In this document: positions 1 through 9,058 of the stretch, piece by piece
Layout of the letters: every line of letters starts with the position of its first letter
Numbering within the stretch: position 1 is the first letter of the stretch
NCBI RefSeq assembly: GCF_039535115.1
Contig: NZ_BAAAWO010000001.1
Coordinates: 2,232,001 to 2,296,000, forward strand
Direction of reading: 5' to 3'
Source of the DNA: Paeniglutamicibacter sulfureus
Lineage (GTDB): Bacteria; Actinomycetota; Actinomycetes; Actinomycetales; Micrococcaceae
Length of the DNA: 64,000 bases
Notes under the pieces: generated by a model
Database searches by the model: none
What the model was told of the DNA's origin: nothing
Seen by the model: the letters and a program-made list of their open reading frames with translations, nothing else
Position numbers and translations under genes: made by a program

Positions 1-1208
1 AAGAAGGTGATACCGAGCATGCCCAGCTTCAATGCCCAGTCCAGCACCGGGCTGTCGTCGCGGCCGGTGAGGTAGACCAGATTGGTCTTGGCGATGTAGA
101 AGAACGCTACAAGCGTGGTGAAGGCGAAGAAGAAGAGCGCGACGGCCACGAAGCCCGGGCCGACGCCCGGCAACACGGTACTGATGGCCTGTTGGGTGTA
201 CGCGGCGCCGGCCTTGAGGTCTGGCACGCCCTGGATCAGGACCGTGCCATCGGGGGCCATGACGTTGTAGGAGCCGGTCATGATAATCATCAGGCCGGTG
301 GCGAAGCAGACTACAACGGTGTCGATGTAGATCGAGAAGGCCTGGACCAGGCCCTGCTTGGCAGGGTGGGACACCGATGCGGCTGCGGCGCCGTAGGTCC
401 CCTCCCCCACGCCGGCGACATTGGAGAACACCGCGCGTCGCACGCCCCAGGCCACGGCCGCACCGACGATGCCGCCGAAGACTTGGTGGACACCGAAGGC
501 CGAGGACAGGATCAGGCCGATGGTTGGAATGATCTGCTCGAAGTTCACTGCGACGATCACCAGTGCGGCAAGGATGTAACCCACGGCCATGACCGGGACC
601 ATCAACTGTGCGGCGCCGACAATACGCTTGGTTCCGCCGATGATGACGAATGCCATGAGTGCGGTGATGCCAACGGCGCTAACCCAGGGGGGAACGCTGA
701 ACGCGGTCTCGACGCTGGACGCGATGTTGTTGGACTGGACGCCCGGGAACACGAACCCGTAGCCGACCATGGCGACGAACGACACGGTGACGGCCAGCCA
801 CTTGAGCTTCAGTCCGTGCTCTATGTAGAACGGCATGCCGCCGCGGTGTTCGCCGTTGATGCGGCGCTTGTAGACCTGAGCCAAGGTGGATTCGGCGAAG
901 GAACTGGCCGATCCGAGCAGTGCGCAGACCACCATCCAGAACAGCGCGCCGGGGCCACCGGCCGCGATTGCCGTTGCAACGCCGGCGATGTTGCCCACGC
1001 CTACGCGGCTTGCCAGGGTCAGGAGCAACGCCTGGACCGGCGAGATGCCGTCCGAGCTGTTCTTCTTGCTCAAGATCTGGCGGATCATGTCAGGGAATCG
1101 CCGAAACTGGACGAAACCGGTTAGTAAGGTGAAGAACAATCCGACGGCCAGGGCGAAGTACGCCATGGGGTTCCAGATCGCATCGTTGATGCTGGTGAGC
1201 ATGTCCAT
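1..1208 (-). CDS. AGCS-family sodium:alanine/glycine symporter, 3' end outside window
   Basis: Integral membrane protein of the alanine-or-glycine:cation symporter family (AlsT/DagA type), importing a small neutral amino acid with Na+. The minus-strand frame is open from an ATG at 1208 to the window edge (about 402 codons; full members are 450-550 aa, so the C-terminus is missing). Family hallmarks are visible: an N-terminal hydrophobic segment followed by FRRFPDM, the SRVGVGNIAG motif near residue 66, the helix with FAESTLAQVYK, and the GGMPFYIEHGL segment. Start choice: ATG at 1208 has AAGGA a few bases upstream; a second in-frame ATG two codons on is the alternative. It lies just downstream of the MFS gene on the same strand. 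The substrate cannot be read from sequence. Confidence 0.88.
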   Translation of the reverse strand, partial: MDMLTSINDAIWNPMAYFALAVGLFFTLLTGFVQFRRFPDMIRQILSKKNSSDGISPVQALLLTLASRVGVGNIAGVATAIAAGGPGALFWMVVCALLGSASSFAESTLAQVYKRRINGEHRGGMPFYIEHGLKLKWLAVTVSFVAMVGYGFVFPGVQSNNIASSVETAFSVPPWVSAVGITALMAFVIIGGTKRIVGAAQLMVPVMAVGYILAALVIVAVNFEQIIPTIGLILSSAFGVHQVFGGIVGAAVAWGVRRAVFSNVAGVGEGTYGAAAASVSHPAKQGLVQAFSIYIDTVVVCFATGLMIIMTGSYNVMAPDGTVLIQGVPDLKAGAAYTQQAISTVLPGVGPGFVAVALFFFAFTTLVAFFYIAKTNLVYLTGRDDSPVLDWALKLGMLGITF

Positions 1209-1250
1209 AGTTTTTCCTTAAGTCTTTCGGGCGGCTACAGGAGTGAGATC

Positions 1251-2642
1251 CTAGGCCGGGATGTTGGTACGCAACGCCGACTCGTCGTCAACATCGCGTA
1301 GCGACTTACCCTTGGTCTCCTTGGCGAACGAAACGGCGACGATGGAAATGACCGCTGCCCCGACAAGGTAGAGGGCAATCGGCGTCGACGAATTGAACTT
1401 CTGCAGCAGCGAGAGCGCAATGAGCGGGGCCAAGGACCCGGCAAGGATCGGCGCAAACTGGTAGCAAAGTGAAAGCGCCGTGTAACGCACGTTGGTGGGG
1501 AACATTTCGGTCATCAGCGCCGAGTACGGCGCGTAGGTCAGCGACTCTATTGCAAGGCCCAAGGTGATTGCGGCCATGACGATCCAGTCGTTGCCGGTGT
1601 CCATCATCGGGAATCCGACGAATCCCCAGAATGCAGTCAGCACGGCTCCGGTCAGGTAGACGGGCTTGCGTCCGATGATGTCCGAGAGCAAGCCGACGAG
1701 CGGGATCATGCAGAAATGCAGGAAGTGCGCGCCAAACATCAGCAGGAGGATCCGCGAGGTATCCATCTCAACGACCAGTTTGAGGTAGGTGATCGAGAAG
1801 GTGACCACGAGGTAATAGAGGATGTTTTCCGCAAACCTGGCGCCAATGCCGATCAACACTGCGCGCCAGTGGTAACGCAAGACGTGAAGGACACCTGGAG
1901 GGGCCTCCTGCGAAGCAGCCTGGCGGGCCTGGGCCTCCTTGAAGATCGGCGCGTCATCGACCTTCGTGCGAATCCAGTAGCCGATCAAGACCACCACGGC
2001 GGAGAACCAGAACGCCACGCGCCAGCCCCATGAAAGGAATGCTTCTTCGGGCAAGGCACTGGACAGTCCAAGGAGGACGAGCGTTGCAACCAGGTTGCCC
2101 ATCGGGACACCCGCCTGTGGCCAGCTTGCCCAGAAACCGCGCCTGTTGTCGGGGCTGTGCTCGCTCACAAGAATGATCGCCCCTCCCCACTCGCCGCCGA
2201 ATGCAAAGCCCTGGATCAGGCGCAGAGTAACCAGAAGTGCGGGCGCCCAGTATCCAATGACATCAAAGGTGGGAAGACAGCCCATGAGAAACGTCGTGAT
2301 GCCAACGACGACAAGGCTCAGCTGGAGCAACGCCTTGCGACCGATGCGGTCGCCGAAGTGCCCAAAGACCAGTCCGCCGATCGGGCGGGCGGCGAAGCCC
2401 ACGGCATAGAGCGCAAATGCGGCAATGACACCATCGACTGGATTGCCCGTCTGCCGGAAGAAGTGGGTTCCGAAGACCAGGGCCGACGCGGTTCCATAAA
2501 GAAAGAATTCGTACCACTCCGCGACGGTTCCAGCCATTGCCGCGGCCACGACACGTTTCAGCCCGTCTGGGCTCGTGGATTTTGATCTGTCGCCGCCACC
2601 GCCGTTTCGGGCCATTCTGTCGAGCGTTTCGTTACTACTCAT
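1251..2642 (-). CDS. MFS transporter, metabolite:H+ symporter (MHS) family
   Basis: 463-aa, 12-helix proton symporter of the MHS branch of the major facilitator superfamily (relatives: ProP, KgtP, ShiA), which import organic acids or zwitterions. Seen directly: the MHS opening [14 protein letters not shown] (about residues 36-49), the loop [10 protein letters not shown] (about 113-122), the [15 protein letters not shown] segment in helix 4-5, and SDIIGRKP in the second half. Length is normal. Start ATG at 2642 is preceded by GGAGA. It is followed after 42 bp by the AGCS symporter on the same strand, so the two may be cotranscribed. The substrate is unknown. Confidence 0.9.
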   Translation of the reverse strand: MSSNETLDRMARNGGGGDRSKSTSPDGLKRVVAAAMAGTVAEWYEFFLYGTASALVFGTHFFRQTGNPVDGVIAAFALYAVGFAARPIGGLVFGHFGDRIGRKALLQLSLVVVGITTFLMGCLPTFDVIGYWAPALLVTLRLIQGFAFGGEWGGAIILVSEHSPDNRRGFWASWPQAGVPMGNLVATLVLLGLSSALPEEAFLSWGWRVAFWFSAVVVLIGYWIRTKVDDAPIFKEAQARQAASQEAPPGVLHVLRYHWRAVLIGIGARFAENILYYLVVTFSITYLKLVVEMDTSRILLLMFGAHFLHFCMIPLVGLLSDIIGRKPVYLTGAVLTAFWGFVGFPMMDTGNDWIVMAAITLGLAIESLTYAPYSALMTEMFPTNVRYTALSLCYQFAPILAGSLAPLIALSLLQKFNSSTPIALYLVGAAVISIVAVSFAKETKGKSLRDVDDESALRTNIPA

Positions 2643-2978
2643 TTGGTCTCCTTGAGAAGGTGGGCTCCGTCACCCATGTGCCCTGCATCACCGATCTATG
2701 CAATGGTACATGTCACATTTTCAGGAAACAATGCTTTTCTCGACCCCGGTTCAACTTTTTGAGATCGCGTCCCGCACAAGAATCCACGTAGTGTTAACGG
2801 CTGCCGAGCGCTTCTAAGATGCCGCCGGATACGTGGTGCCGAGTCGACGCCCGACCACCACGCCTGCCTCGTCCCGGTCACGTCGATCGTGCGTCTGCTG
2901 CCCGAGAAGCGGTCGTGCATAGGCATCGTCCGACTGCTGACCAGGATCTCCCACCCCAACGTCAATGAGATTCGGGAC
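2643..2978. other. Upstream region of the MFS gene, no gene seen
   Basis: About 335 bp between the MFS start and the hairpin at 2979. It is less GC-rich near 2700-2790 than its surroundings, as expected for a promoter region read leftwards. No open frame has a ribosome binding site or family resemblance. No operator could be assigned with confidence. Confidence 0.5.
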
Positions 2979-3022
2979 GCCATGAGGTGGCCCCCGGGAG
3001 GATCCGGGGGCCACCTCATGGC
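2979..3022. terminator. Perfect 19-bp hairpin ending the ABC-2 exporter transcript
   Basis: Left arm 2979-2997 and right arm 3004-3022 are exact reverse complements (core CATGAGGTGGCCCCCGG), with a six-base loop GAGGAT. It lies downstream of the ABC-2 permease on the minus strand. There is no T-tract on either side, which is usual for actinobacterial stem-only terminators. Symmetry allows function in both directions. Confidence 0.7.
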
Positions 3023-3143
3023 CGTTTCGGGACGGTCACGCGCAGTTGGCGCCGTCCGATCACTCCCTTCCCGGCGGCCTTGGTGGCCGCGTCGACTTCA
3101 ACCCGGGCGCACACTGCGTGAAACGCGGGGCCGGACCCCACCG
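3023..3143 (-). other. Possible coding remnant downstream of ABC permease
   Basis: Read on the minus strand, 3016-3143 continues an open frame that encodes a plausible but unrecognised C-terminal-looking peptide (contains VDAATKAAGKGVIGRRQ) with high-GC codon usage. It has no start or ribosome binding site of its own and overlaps the permease out of frame. It could be the tail of a decayed gene or chance; I do not assign a function. Confidence 0.15.
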
Positions 3144-3959
3144 CTAGGCTCCCCCGACGTCGCGGCGGCGCAGCGCGAAGACGGCGAGCGCAACGAAGAG
3201 GACGTTCAGGCCCGCCAGTCCCCACAACGCGCCCCAGTCCACGCCGTTGGCCACCGGCTGCCCGCCGAGTGCCCAGTGGTACGGGGAGAAGGCGTGCATC
3301 CATTGCAGGTCCTCGCCCTGGTTGCCCAGCGCGTTGAGCATGTAACCCCCGACAGCCACCAGGGCGCCGGCCGCGGTTCCGTGCGTCCGGTGCCCGCCCG
3401 CGGCCCCGCCCAGCAGCGCCGCGGTACCGCCGAGCAGCACCAGCAGCAGGAACTGCGCCACCGCCTGGAAGAGAATTCCGGGATCAAGTCCCAGCTCCGA
3501 GGGCCCGTTCAGCGCGAGCACCCCCGCATAGATCACCGCCATCAGGAAGGCCATGCGCAGCAGCAGCGCCAGGGACCGTTCCAGGACCACCTGGGTGCGC
3601 GTCACCCCGTGGGCGAGCGTGAGCTCCAGCAGGCCGGCATCCTCGTCCTCGCCGATGGCCGCCGCCCCGGTGCCGATGGCCACGGCCGAGGTGAGCATGA
3701 ATCCCAGCAGGCCGAAGAAGGTCGCCTGGGCGTAGCCGGCGCCCGTCGCGATCTGGTCGTAGTTCAGCGCCCGGATCAGCTCCTCGGGCAGCGAAGCGAG
3801 CAGCTTTTCCATCTCCGGCCCGGCCATGGACGGGTAGAGCGGAAGATAGAGCGCCAGCACGGACACAAGCACCAGGGCCCAGACGAGCGTGGAACGCCAG
3901 GAGTCCAGCAGCGCCTTGCCCGTCAGTGGCAGGAACGGGCGGCGGGTGGCGGGCGTCAT
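3144..3959 (-). CDS. ABC-2 type transporter permease
   Basis: 271-aa membrane subunit of an ABC-2 type export system. About six hydrophobic segments are visible: residues 17-42, 85-108, 130-152, 165-190, 195-215 and 235-258. The segment GEDEDAGLLELTLAHGVTR between helices is typical of this permease family. The gene overlaps the upstream ATPase gene by 4 bp (ATGA), so the two are translationally coupled and should form one complex at the cytoplasmic membrane. Cargo is unknown; drug and lipid exporters of the DrrAB type share this layout. Confidence 0.85.
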   Translation of the reverse strand: MTPATRRPFLPLTGKALLDSWRSTLVWALVLVSVLALYLPLYPSMAGPEMEKLLASLPEELIRALNYDQIATGAGYAQATFFGLLGFMLTSAVAIGTGAAAIGEDEDAGLLELTLAHGVTRTQVVLERSLALLLRMAFLMAVIYAGVLALNGPSELGLDPGILFQAVAQFLLLVLLGGTAALLGGAAGGHRTHGTAAGALVAVGGYMLNALGNQGEDLQWMHAFSPYHWALGGQPVANGVDWGALWGLAGLNVLFVALAVFALRRRDVGGA

Positions 3960-4903
3960 GGCCGCGGCTCCCCCGCGCGATGGCGTCCGTTGCCGGGAGG
4001 TGAGCCATAGAGCTCCAGCACCGCTTCCTCCAGGTCCGGCTCCTCAAGGACCAGGTCGAGCACCTGGATCCCGGCCAGGGCGTGCAGTAGCGCACCGACC
4101 TCGCCGGAGAATTTCGCCTCGAGTGTGCAGGCCCCGTCGCCGAGCCGTTCGGTGTCCAGCAGCTGAAGGCCGGGTAGCGGTTCCAGCGCCCCGGCCAGCG
4201 CCTCCGGGTCGGTGGCGGCCAGGACGCGCAGCCGGCGACGGGCGCCTGCCCGCAGCTCCTGAACCGTGGCCGTGCGCACGATGAATCCGTCGCGCAGGAT
4301 CGCCACGCGGTCCGCGGCCTGTTCGATCTCGCCGATCAAGTGGGAGGAAAGGAAGAGCGTTTGCCCGCGCCCGCGGGCGTCCTCGACCATCCCGAGGAAC
4401 TCCCGCTGCATCAGCGGGTCCAGGCCGGAGGTGGGTTCGTCGAGGATCAGCAGCTCCGGATCGTGCATGAATGCCTGCACCAGTCCGAGCTTCTGCTTGT
4501 TGCCCTTGGAGAGCTTGCGCGACTGCCGGTCCAGCTCGAGTCCCAGCCGTGAGGCGAGTTCCTCGATGCGGCCGGGTGCCACGGGTCCGCTGATGGCGGC
4601 AAAGTGGTCCATCATCCTCCGCCCGGTGATCCGCCGCTCCAGGGCGAGTTCACCCGGCAGGTACCCGATGCGGCGGCGGATCTCCGGGCCTGCCCGGCGC
4701 GGATCGGCGCCCAGCACCCGCACGGTCCCGGCCGTGGGCCTGATGATGTCCAGCAGGCAGCGCATGGCGGTGGTCTTGCCGGCTCCATTGGGACCGATCA
4801 CCCCGAAGACGCTGCCGCGCGGGATCTCGAAGTCGATGCCGCGCAACGCCTCGCGCCGGGCGAAGCGCTTGGCAAGACCCTGCACCGAGATGACGTTCTC
4901 CAT
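3956..4903 (-). CDS. ABC transporter ATP-binding protein (DrrA/CcmA-like)
   Basis: 315-aa cytoplasmic ATPase driving the ABC-2 permease encoded next to it. Motifs in order: Walker A GPNGAGKTT near residues 38-46, a signature motif LSKGNKQK near 134, Walker B LLILDEPTSGLDP near 154-166, and the switch histidine in LFLSSHLIGE near 188. The signature LSKGNKQ (instead of LSGGQ) is typical of DrrA-like exporters. The C-terminal 100 residues are the extension common in this group. No regulator is adjacent. Confidence 0.9.
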   Translation of the reverse strand: MENVISVQGLAKRFARREALRGIDFEIPRGSVFGVIGPNGAGKTTAMRCLLDIIRPTAGTVRVLGADPRRAGPEIRRRIGYLPGELALERRITGRRMMDHFAAISGPVAPGRIEELASRLGLELDRQSRKLSKGNKQKLGLVQAFMHDPELLILDEPTSGLDPLMQREFLGMVEDARGRGQTLFLSSHLIGEIEQAADRVAILRDGFIVRTATVQELRAGARRRLRVLAATDPEALAGALEPLPGLQLLDTERLGDGACTLEAKFSGEVGALLHALAGIQVLDLVLEEPDLEEAVLELYGSPPGNGRHRAGEPRP

Positions 4904-5101
4904 GCCGCTTCCCCTCCGGGAGCGCCTGCCACGGGCTTCCCCTTATGCTTCATTGTCGGTCCTGAGGAGGATCCACACCATAGGCCCGAAAGCCATGGGC
5001 GTTGTTGGCCGCGGGCCGACTCAATTGAACGGGGATTATTCCGTCGCCGCCCGCCTGATTTTGTGCCCGACGTTCACGGACAGACTGCCTATTCCGCGAA
5101 G

Positions 5102-6841
5102 TTACTCGACCAGTTTGCCGGCGCTCGAGACCTCCTTGATCAACTCGGCGATTTCCTCCGGAATCTCCGGGATCGGCTCATGCACCATGCCCTCCATCGG
5201 TGACCACACCAGGTTGACCCGCAACCCCGGGTCCATCTCCGGGTAGTCGCTGCGGTTGTGGCAGCCACGGGTCTCGCGGCGTTCGATCGCGGCCTCGAGC
5301 GTGGCGCGGGCTGCCAGTGCCGACCCCTTGAGGTCGAATGCGTGGGCCAGGTCCTGGTACCCGGCGATGTCCGGGTGGATCCCGACGTTCCCCATGCGCT
5401 CCTCGATGTCGTCCAGCTTGGCGAGTCCTGTCAACAGGCCTTCCTCATCCCGCACAACGCCAGCGTGGTCTGTCATCATGTTCCGGATGGCACGCTGCAG
5501 CTCGCGGACGTTTTCCTGCCCGTCGGCCGCGAGCAGGTCATCGATCTCCGCCCGCGCGCCGGTGATGGCGCCAGCCGAACGCGGCTGGGAGTCCAGGGAG
5601 GCCGAGTACTTGGCCGCGGCGCGGGCCACGATGCGGCCAAAGACCAGCAACTCGATCAGCGAGTTGCCGCCGAGCCGGTTGGCTCCATGCAGTCCGCTGG
5701 AGGCCTCTCCTATGGCATAGAGGCCTTCGACGTCGGTGCCGTGATCGTCCGGGCGAACCCAGACCCCGCCCATGGAGTAGTGCGCGGTGGGCGCAATCTC
5801 GATGGGATCGGCCGTGATGTCGAGCATCTGGGTTTCCATCATGGTCTGGTAGACGCGCGGCAACCGCTCCATGATGGTTTCGCGGGGCAGGTGCGAGATA
5901 TCCAGCCAGACGCCGCCGTTCTTGGTGCCGCGGCCCTCCTTGATTTCGGTGTACGCGGCCAGGGCCACGCGGTCCCTGGTGGAGAGCTCCTTGCGCACCG
6001 GGTCGTAGCGTTCCATGAACCGCTCCCCCAGGTCGTTGCGCAGGATGCCGCCCTCGCCGCGGGCTGCCTCGGAGATCAGGGTGCCGGCGGCGTTTTCCGG
6101 TTCGATGATGCCCGAGGGATGGAACTGGACCAGCTCGGGGTCGCGCAACCGGGCGCCGGCGTCCACGGCCAGGCGGAAGGCGTCCCCGGTGTTTTCGTCG
6201 CGGCGGGAGGAGGTGCGGCGCCAGATGCGGGTGTGGCCTCCGGCGGCAAGGATGACCGAGTCGGCATGGATGAGGTAGCGCTTGCCGGTGTTGATGTCGA
6301 AGCCGTAGGCGCCGAAGACCTGGTTGTCTTTCACCAGCAGCCGGGTGACGTACACCGAGTCCAGGATCGGGATCTGCAGCTGCTCGGCCCGGTTCACCAG
6401 GCTGCGCTGGATTTCCAGGCCGGTGTAGTCTCCGGCGAAGGCGGTGCGGCGGAAGGTGTGCGCGCCGAAGAAGCGCTGCGAGATGCGGCCGTCCTCCTCC
6501 CGAGCGAATCCCATGCCGTAGCGTTCCAAATCATGGATTCCCTGCGCGGCACCTCGGGCCACGATCTCCACGGTGTGCGGGTTGGCCAGGAAGTAGCTTT
6601 CCTTGATGGTGTCGGCTGCATGCTGCTGCCAGCTGTCGTCCTTGTCCATGGTGCCCAGCGCCGCGTTGATGCCGCCGGCGGCAAGCGAGGTGTGGGCATC
6701 GTTGCGCGGGCGCTTGCCCAGGGCGAGCACGTCCACCCCCATTTCCGCCAGTTCAATGGCCGCCCGCAGGCCCGATCCTCCGGTGCCGATGACCAGGACC
6801 GTGGTGGAAATCTGTTGCTCATTCGCGTTTGTTGTTCTCAT
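5102..6841 (-). CDS. FAD-binding fumarate reductase/succinate dehydrogenase-type flavoprotein
   Basis: 579-aa flavoprotein of the SdhA/FrdA/NadB family. Visible: FAD-binding glycine motif VIGTGGSGLRAA near residues 17-28; AHTSLAAGGINAALG, the region where SdhA/FrdA carry the histidine linked covalently to FAD; substrate-site residues LVQFHPSGI, RGEGG, STRDRVA and HYSMGGVWV; and GANRLGGNSLIELLVFGR. Length matches SdhA (about 580-600 aa). No iron-sulfur or membrane-anchor subunit is adjacent, so it may be a soluble reductase/oxidase or may pair with subunits encoded elsewhere. L-aspartate oxidase is a less likely alternative. A LysR gene diverges 78 bp upstream and is the probable regulator. 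Confidence 0.82.
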   Translation of the reverse strand: MRTTNANEQQISTTVLVIGTGGSGLRAAIELAEMGVDVLALGKRPRNDAHTSLAAGGINAALGTMDKDDSWQQHAADTIKESYFLANPHTVEIVARGAAQGIHDLERYGMGFAREEDGRISQRFFGAHTFRRTAFAGDYTGLEIQRSLVNRAEQLQIPILDSVYVTRLLVKDNQVFGAYGFDINTGKRYLIHADSVILAAGGHTRIWRRTSSRRDENTGDAFRLAVDAGARLRDPELVQFHPSGIIEPENAAGTLISEAARGEGGILRNDLGERFMERYDPVRKELSTRDRVALAAYTEIKEGRGTKNGGVWLDISHLPRETIMERLPRVYQTMMETQMLDITADPIEIAPTAHYSMGGVWVRPDDHGTDVEGLYAIGEASSGLHGANRLGGNSLIELLVFGRIVARAAAKYSASLDSQPRSAGAITGARAEIDDLLAADGQENVRELQRAIRNMMTDHAGVVRDEEGLLTGLAKLDDIEERMGNVGIHPDIAGYQDLAHAFDLKGSALAARATLEAAIERRETRGCHNRSDYPEMDPGLRVNLVWSPMEGMVHEPIPEIPEEIAELIKEVSSAGKLVE

Positions 6842-6919
6842 GTATTCAACGCTAAGAACCGGATCTTGATCCGTCCAATGAATTGTTTGACTCGTTTCAA
6901 TGCGGATACGCTATCGAAC
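6842..6919. promoter_or_regulatory. Divergent promoter region between flavoprotein and LysR gene
   Basis: 78-bp intergenic region. It contains ATTG at 6884-6887 and CAAT at 6898-6901, an interrupted inverted repeat of the length bound by LysR proteins, and an adjoining CAATGAATTG palindrome. TTGACT inside the same stretch could be a -35 element for the LysR gene. Location between a LysR gene and its divergent target is the usual arrangement for autoregulation plus activation. The binding assignment is inference. Confidence 0.45.
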
Positions 6920-7867
6920 ATGAACCTGGAACAGCTCCAAAGCTTCGTGGAAGTCGCTCGCATCGGTCATTTCACGCGCGCCGCTGCGCATCTGCACCTT
7001 GCCCAGCCCTCGTTGAGCCGGCAGATTTCCACCCTCGAGTCGGACCTCGGCTCCGAACTCTTTCATCGGGCACGGGGCAACATCACACTGACGGATGCCG
7101 GGGAATCGCTACTTCCGTTGGCCAGGCGCATGCTCGCCGATGCGGATACGGTCCGCTATGAGATGCAGGAACTGGCGGGCCTGAAGAAGGGTAGGGTCCG
7201 TCTCGGTGCCACCCCGACTCTGTGTATCAGTCTGGTTGCCGACGTGCTGACCTCGTTCCATGTCGCCTACCCCGGCATCGATCTCCACCTGACCGAGCAG
7301 GGCTCTCGCGGCCTGCTTGATGAATTGGCCGGCGGAGCCCTCGACATCGCACTCATCACCACCTCGGAGGACGGCGCACCCCCTGCCACCAGTCTCCAGC
7401 GGACCCCGCTCCTTACGGAAGAACTCGTGGTCATCTCCTCGATGCGGAGTCCGATCCTGGAGGACCGCCAGTCCCTCACCCTGAAAGAACTGGCGGCCAT
7501 AGAACAAATCACCTTCCATGAAAGCTACGACCTGCGTGCAACAACCATGCAGGCTTTCCATGCCGCGGGCCTCACCCCCAAGGTCGTGCTCGAGGGCGCC
7601 GAAATGGACGCCGTGCTGCGGTGTGTGGAACGCGGGCTCGGTGTCGCGGTCGTTCCCGCAATGGTCATGGTGGACCGGCCCGGGCTGCGCTCGGCCAGGC
7701 TCACCGCACCGAGCCTTTCTCGCACCATCAGCCTCGCACACCGCAACGACGTGACCCCGACACGCGCAGCCCAGGCCATGCAGGAAATGATCATCGACAC
7801 CGCGGACATCCTCGCCTCGGCCAACCGCGCCACGACAGGATTGATCACCCGGGCGCCGCAGCAATGA
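6920..7867 (+). CDS. LysR-family transcriptional regulator
   Basis: 315-aa LysR regulator. The N-terminal winged helix is canonical (MNLEQLQSFVEVAR, then TRAAAHLHLAQPSLSRQIS at residues 19-37, then ELFHRA), followed by a substrate-binding-like effector domain (about residues 92-295). Start ATG at 6920 was chosen because it begins the conserved family N-terminus; the frame stays open far upstream only because it overlaps the opposite flavoprotein gene. Divergent orientation suggests it controls the flavoprotein gene; the effector may be a C4-dicarboxylate or related substrate, which is inference. Confidence 0.9.
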   Translation: MNLEQLQSFVEVARIGHFTRAAAHLHLAQPSLSRQISTLESDLGSELFHRARGNITLTDAGESLLPLARRMLADADTVRYEMQELAGLKKGRVRLGATPTLCISLVADVLTSFHVAYPGIDLHLTEQGSRGLLDELAGGALDIALITTSEDGAPPATSLQRTPLLTEELVVISSMRSPILEDRQSLTLKELAAIEQITFHESYDLRATTMQAFHAAGLTPKVVLEGAEMDAVLRCVERGLGVAVVPAMVMVDRPGLRSARLTAPSLSRTISLAHRNDVTPTRAAQAMQEMIIDTADILASANRATTGLITRAPQQ

Positions 7868-8039
7868 GCCGCGCATTGCCCGCTGCTCAGCGGCACGAGT
7901 CGTTGCCGGCCCCAACGTGGCGGTGCCAACACTAGATTCAGCCCTGAACGCGGCTATGGACGATTAGGCTTGAAGGCAGGCCCATTCGCACCCAATACGA
8001 GGTGCCCCGTGGGCCCTAAACAACTTTTCGAGGATTCCC

Positions 8040-8855
8040 TTGCCGTTCACACTGGCCCACCCGGCTGCCGTCCTGCCATTCCTGCGTCAACCCTTCGTTC
8101 CGATCGCCTTGGTTGCCGGAGCCATGGCCCCGGACATCCCGTACTTCGCCATGGTGTCTTCCACCAGTGACGCCTGGTACGCACCCATGCTGAATGGTGC
8201 CAACTCGCACGACCTTTCCCAGATCCTGACCGTTGGCTTGCCGCTGGCGCTGGTCTTGGCCGGGTTCCTGTGGCTCGTGGCCAAACCGCTGCGGTGGGCG
8301 CTTCCCGACTCGTGGGTCCCGGACAAGCCGGCGCTCAAGGGCCGCCCGCCCACGAGCGCCCGGGTTGCACTGTGGACGTTCTATTCGCTGATGCTTGGAC
8401 TTCTCACGCATCTGGCCTGGGACTCGTTTACGCACTCCTACGGCTGGGTCGTTGAACACGTGCCGTTGCTGGCCAGCAAACCCGTTGCCGGAATTGCCAT
8501 TTACCGTCTCCTGCAACATGGCAGCACCTTGGCCGGTTTGGTGGTCTTGGCCCTTTGGTACCTCAAACGGCAGAGGGCATCGGGCCACCCCGTGAAAACG
8601 AGCGAACCCGCTGGCCAAGCGGTCCGCACCATCCTGCTGGCCCTGTTCCTGGTGGTTCCGGCCGTGACTGCGGCTGTCCTTGGCCTGGGCTCGACACCTA
8701 TCCTGGAGGATTCAGCAAGCGCCGGGTCGTTCCTCTGGATCATCATCACCCGCGGCGGGGCCGCGTTCGTTATTGCCTTGGCTGCCTACGGCGCCGTGTG
8801 GCATATCGTGGCCTTGATCCGGAAGCTCCGCGCCATGTCCAGGGCCCGCGCCTAG
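8040..8855 (+). CDS. DUF4184 family membrane protein
   Basis: 271-aa hydrophobic protein of unknown function. The N-terminus MPFTLAHPAAVLPF followed by GAMAPDIPYF is the signature of DUF4184 proteins; these residues resemble the metal-site histidine and aspartate of membrane-bound hydrolase-like families, but no activity is established. About five to six membrane segments follow (e.g. residues 62-82, 105-125, 158-178, 200-222, 235-260). Start is TTG at 8040, preceded by GAGGA at about 8030-8034; it gives the conserved N-terminus. It stands alone on the strand, with no clear operon partner. Confidence 0.75.
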   Translation: MPFTLAHPAAVLPFLRQPFVPIALVAGAMAPDIPYFAMVSSTSDAWYAPMLNGANSHDLSQILTVGLPLALVLAGFLWLVAKPLRWALPDSWVPDKPALKGRPPTSARVALWTFYSLMLGLLTHLAWDSFTHSYGWVVEHVPLLASKPVAGIAIYRLLQHGSTLAGLVVLALWYLKRQRASGHPVKTSEPAGQAVRTILLALFLVVPAVTAAVLGLGSTPILEDSASAGSFLWIIITRGGAAFVIALAAYGAVWHIVALIRKLRAMSRARA

Positions 8856-8912
8856 CCCCTCCACCAATGGTGGCGTTGTCCATCTTCACTTGCTATGTTG
8901 AAGAATACCGAC

Positions 8913-8990
8913 GCCGGTTTCCCTGCGGAGGGGAAGGCATCCACCATGGAGTGCCAAGCCACCGGCCGTTTCGAAGCCGCAGAGTGTTGC
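8913..8990 (+). promoter_or_regulatory. Structured 5' leader before guanine deaminase gene, candidate riboswitch
   Basis: A closing helix GCCGGT 8913-8918 / ACCGGC 8961-8966 encloses two hairpins: TTCCC 8919-8923 / GGGAA 8931-8935 with a seven-base loop, and GGCA 8936-8939 / TGCC 8952-8955 with an inner TCCA/TGGA. The first loop (TGCGG 8924-8928) can pair with CCGCA 8977-8981 downstream, giving a pseudoknotted three-way junction. I do not recognise a known riboswitch class. Purine or molybdenum-cofactor control would fit the downstream genes, but that is inference. Confidence 0.35.
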
Positions 8991-9058
8991 CAAGGACCGA
9001 TCAAGGCCAAGGCATCTTTTCTCCGGCGCTTCTCCTGATGGGTAAGGAAGTCGCCACC

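Noticed and set aside
192..1124. 310-codon plus-strand frame rich in His, Gly and Asp
   Set aside because: Antisense of the AGCS symporter gene, whose translation shows clear family motifs.
5258..6919. Long plus-strand frame that continues into the LysR gene, giving an 869-residue protein
   Set aside because: It is the antisense shadow of the flavoprotein gene; homology to LysR begins exactly at ATG 6920.
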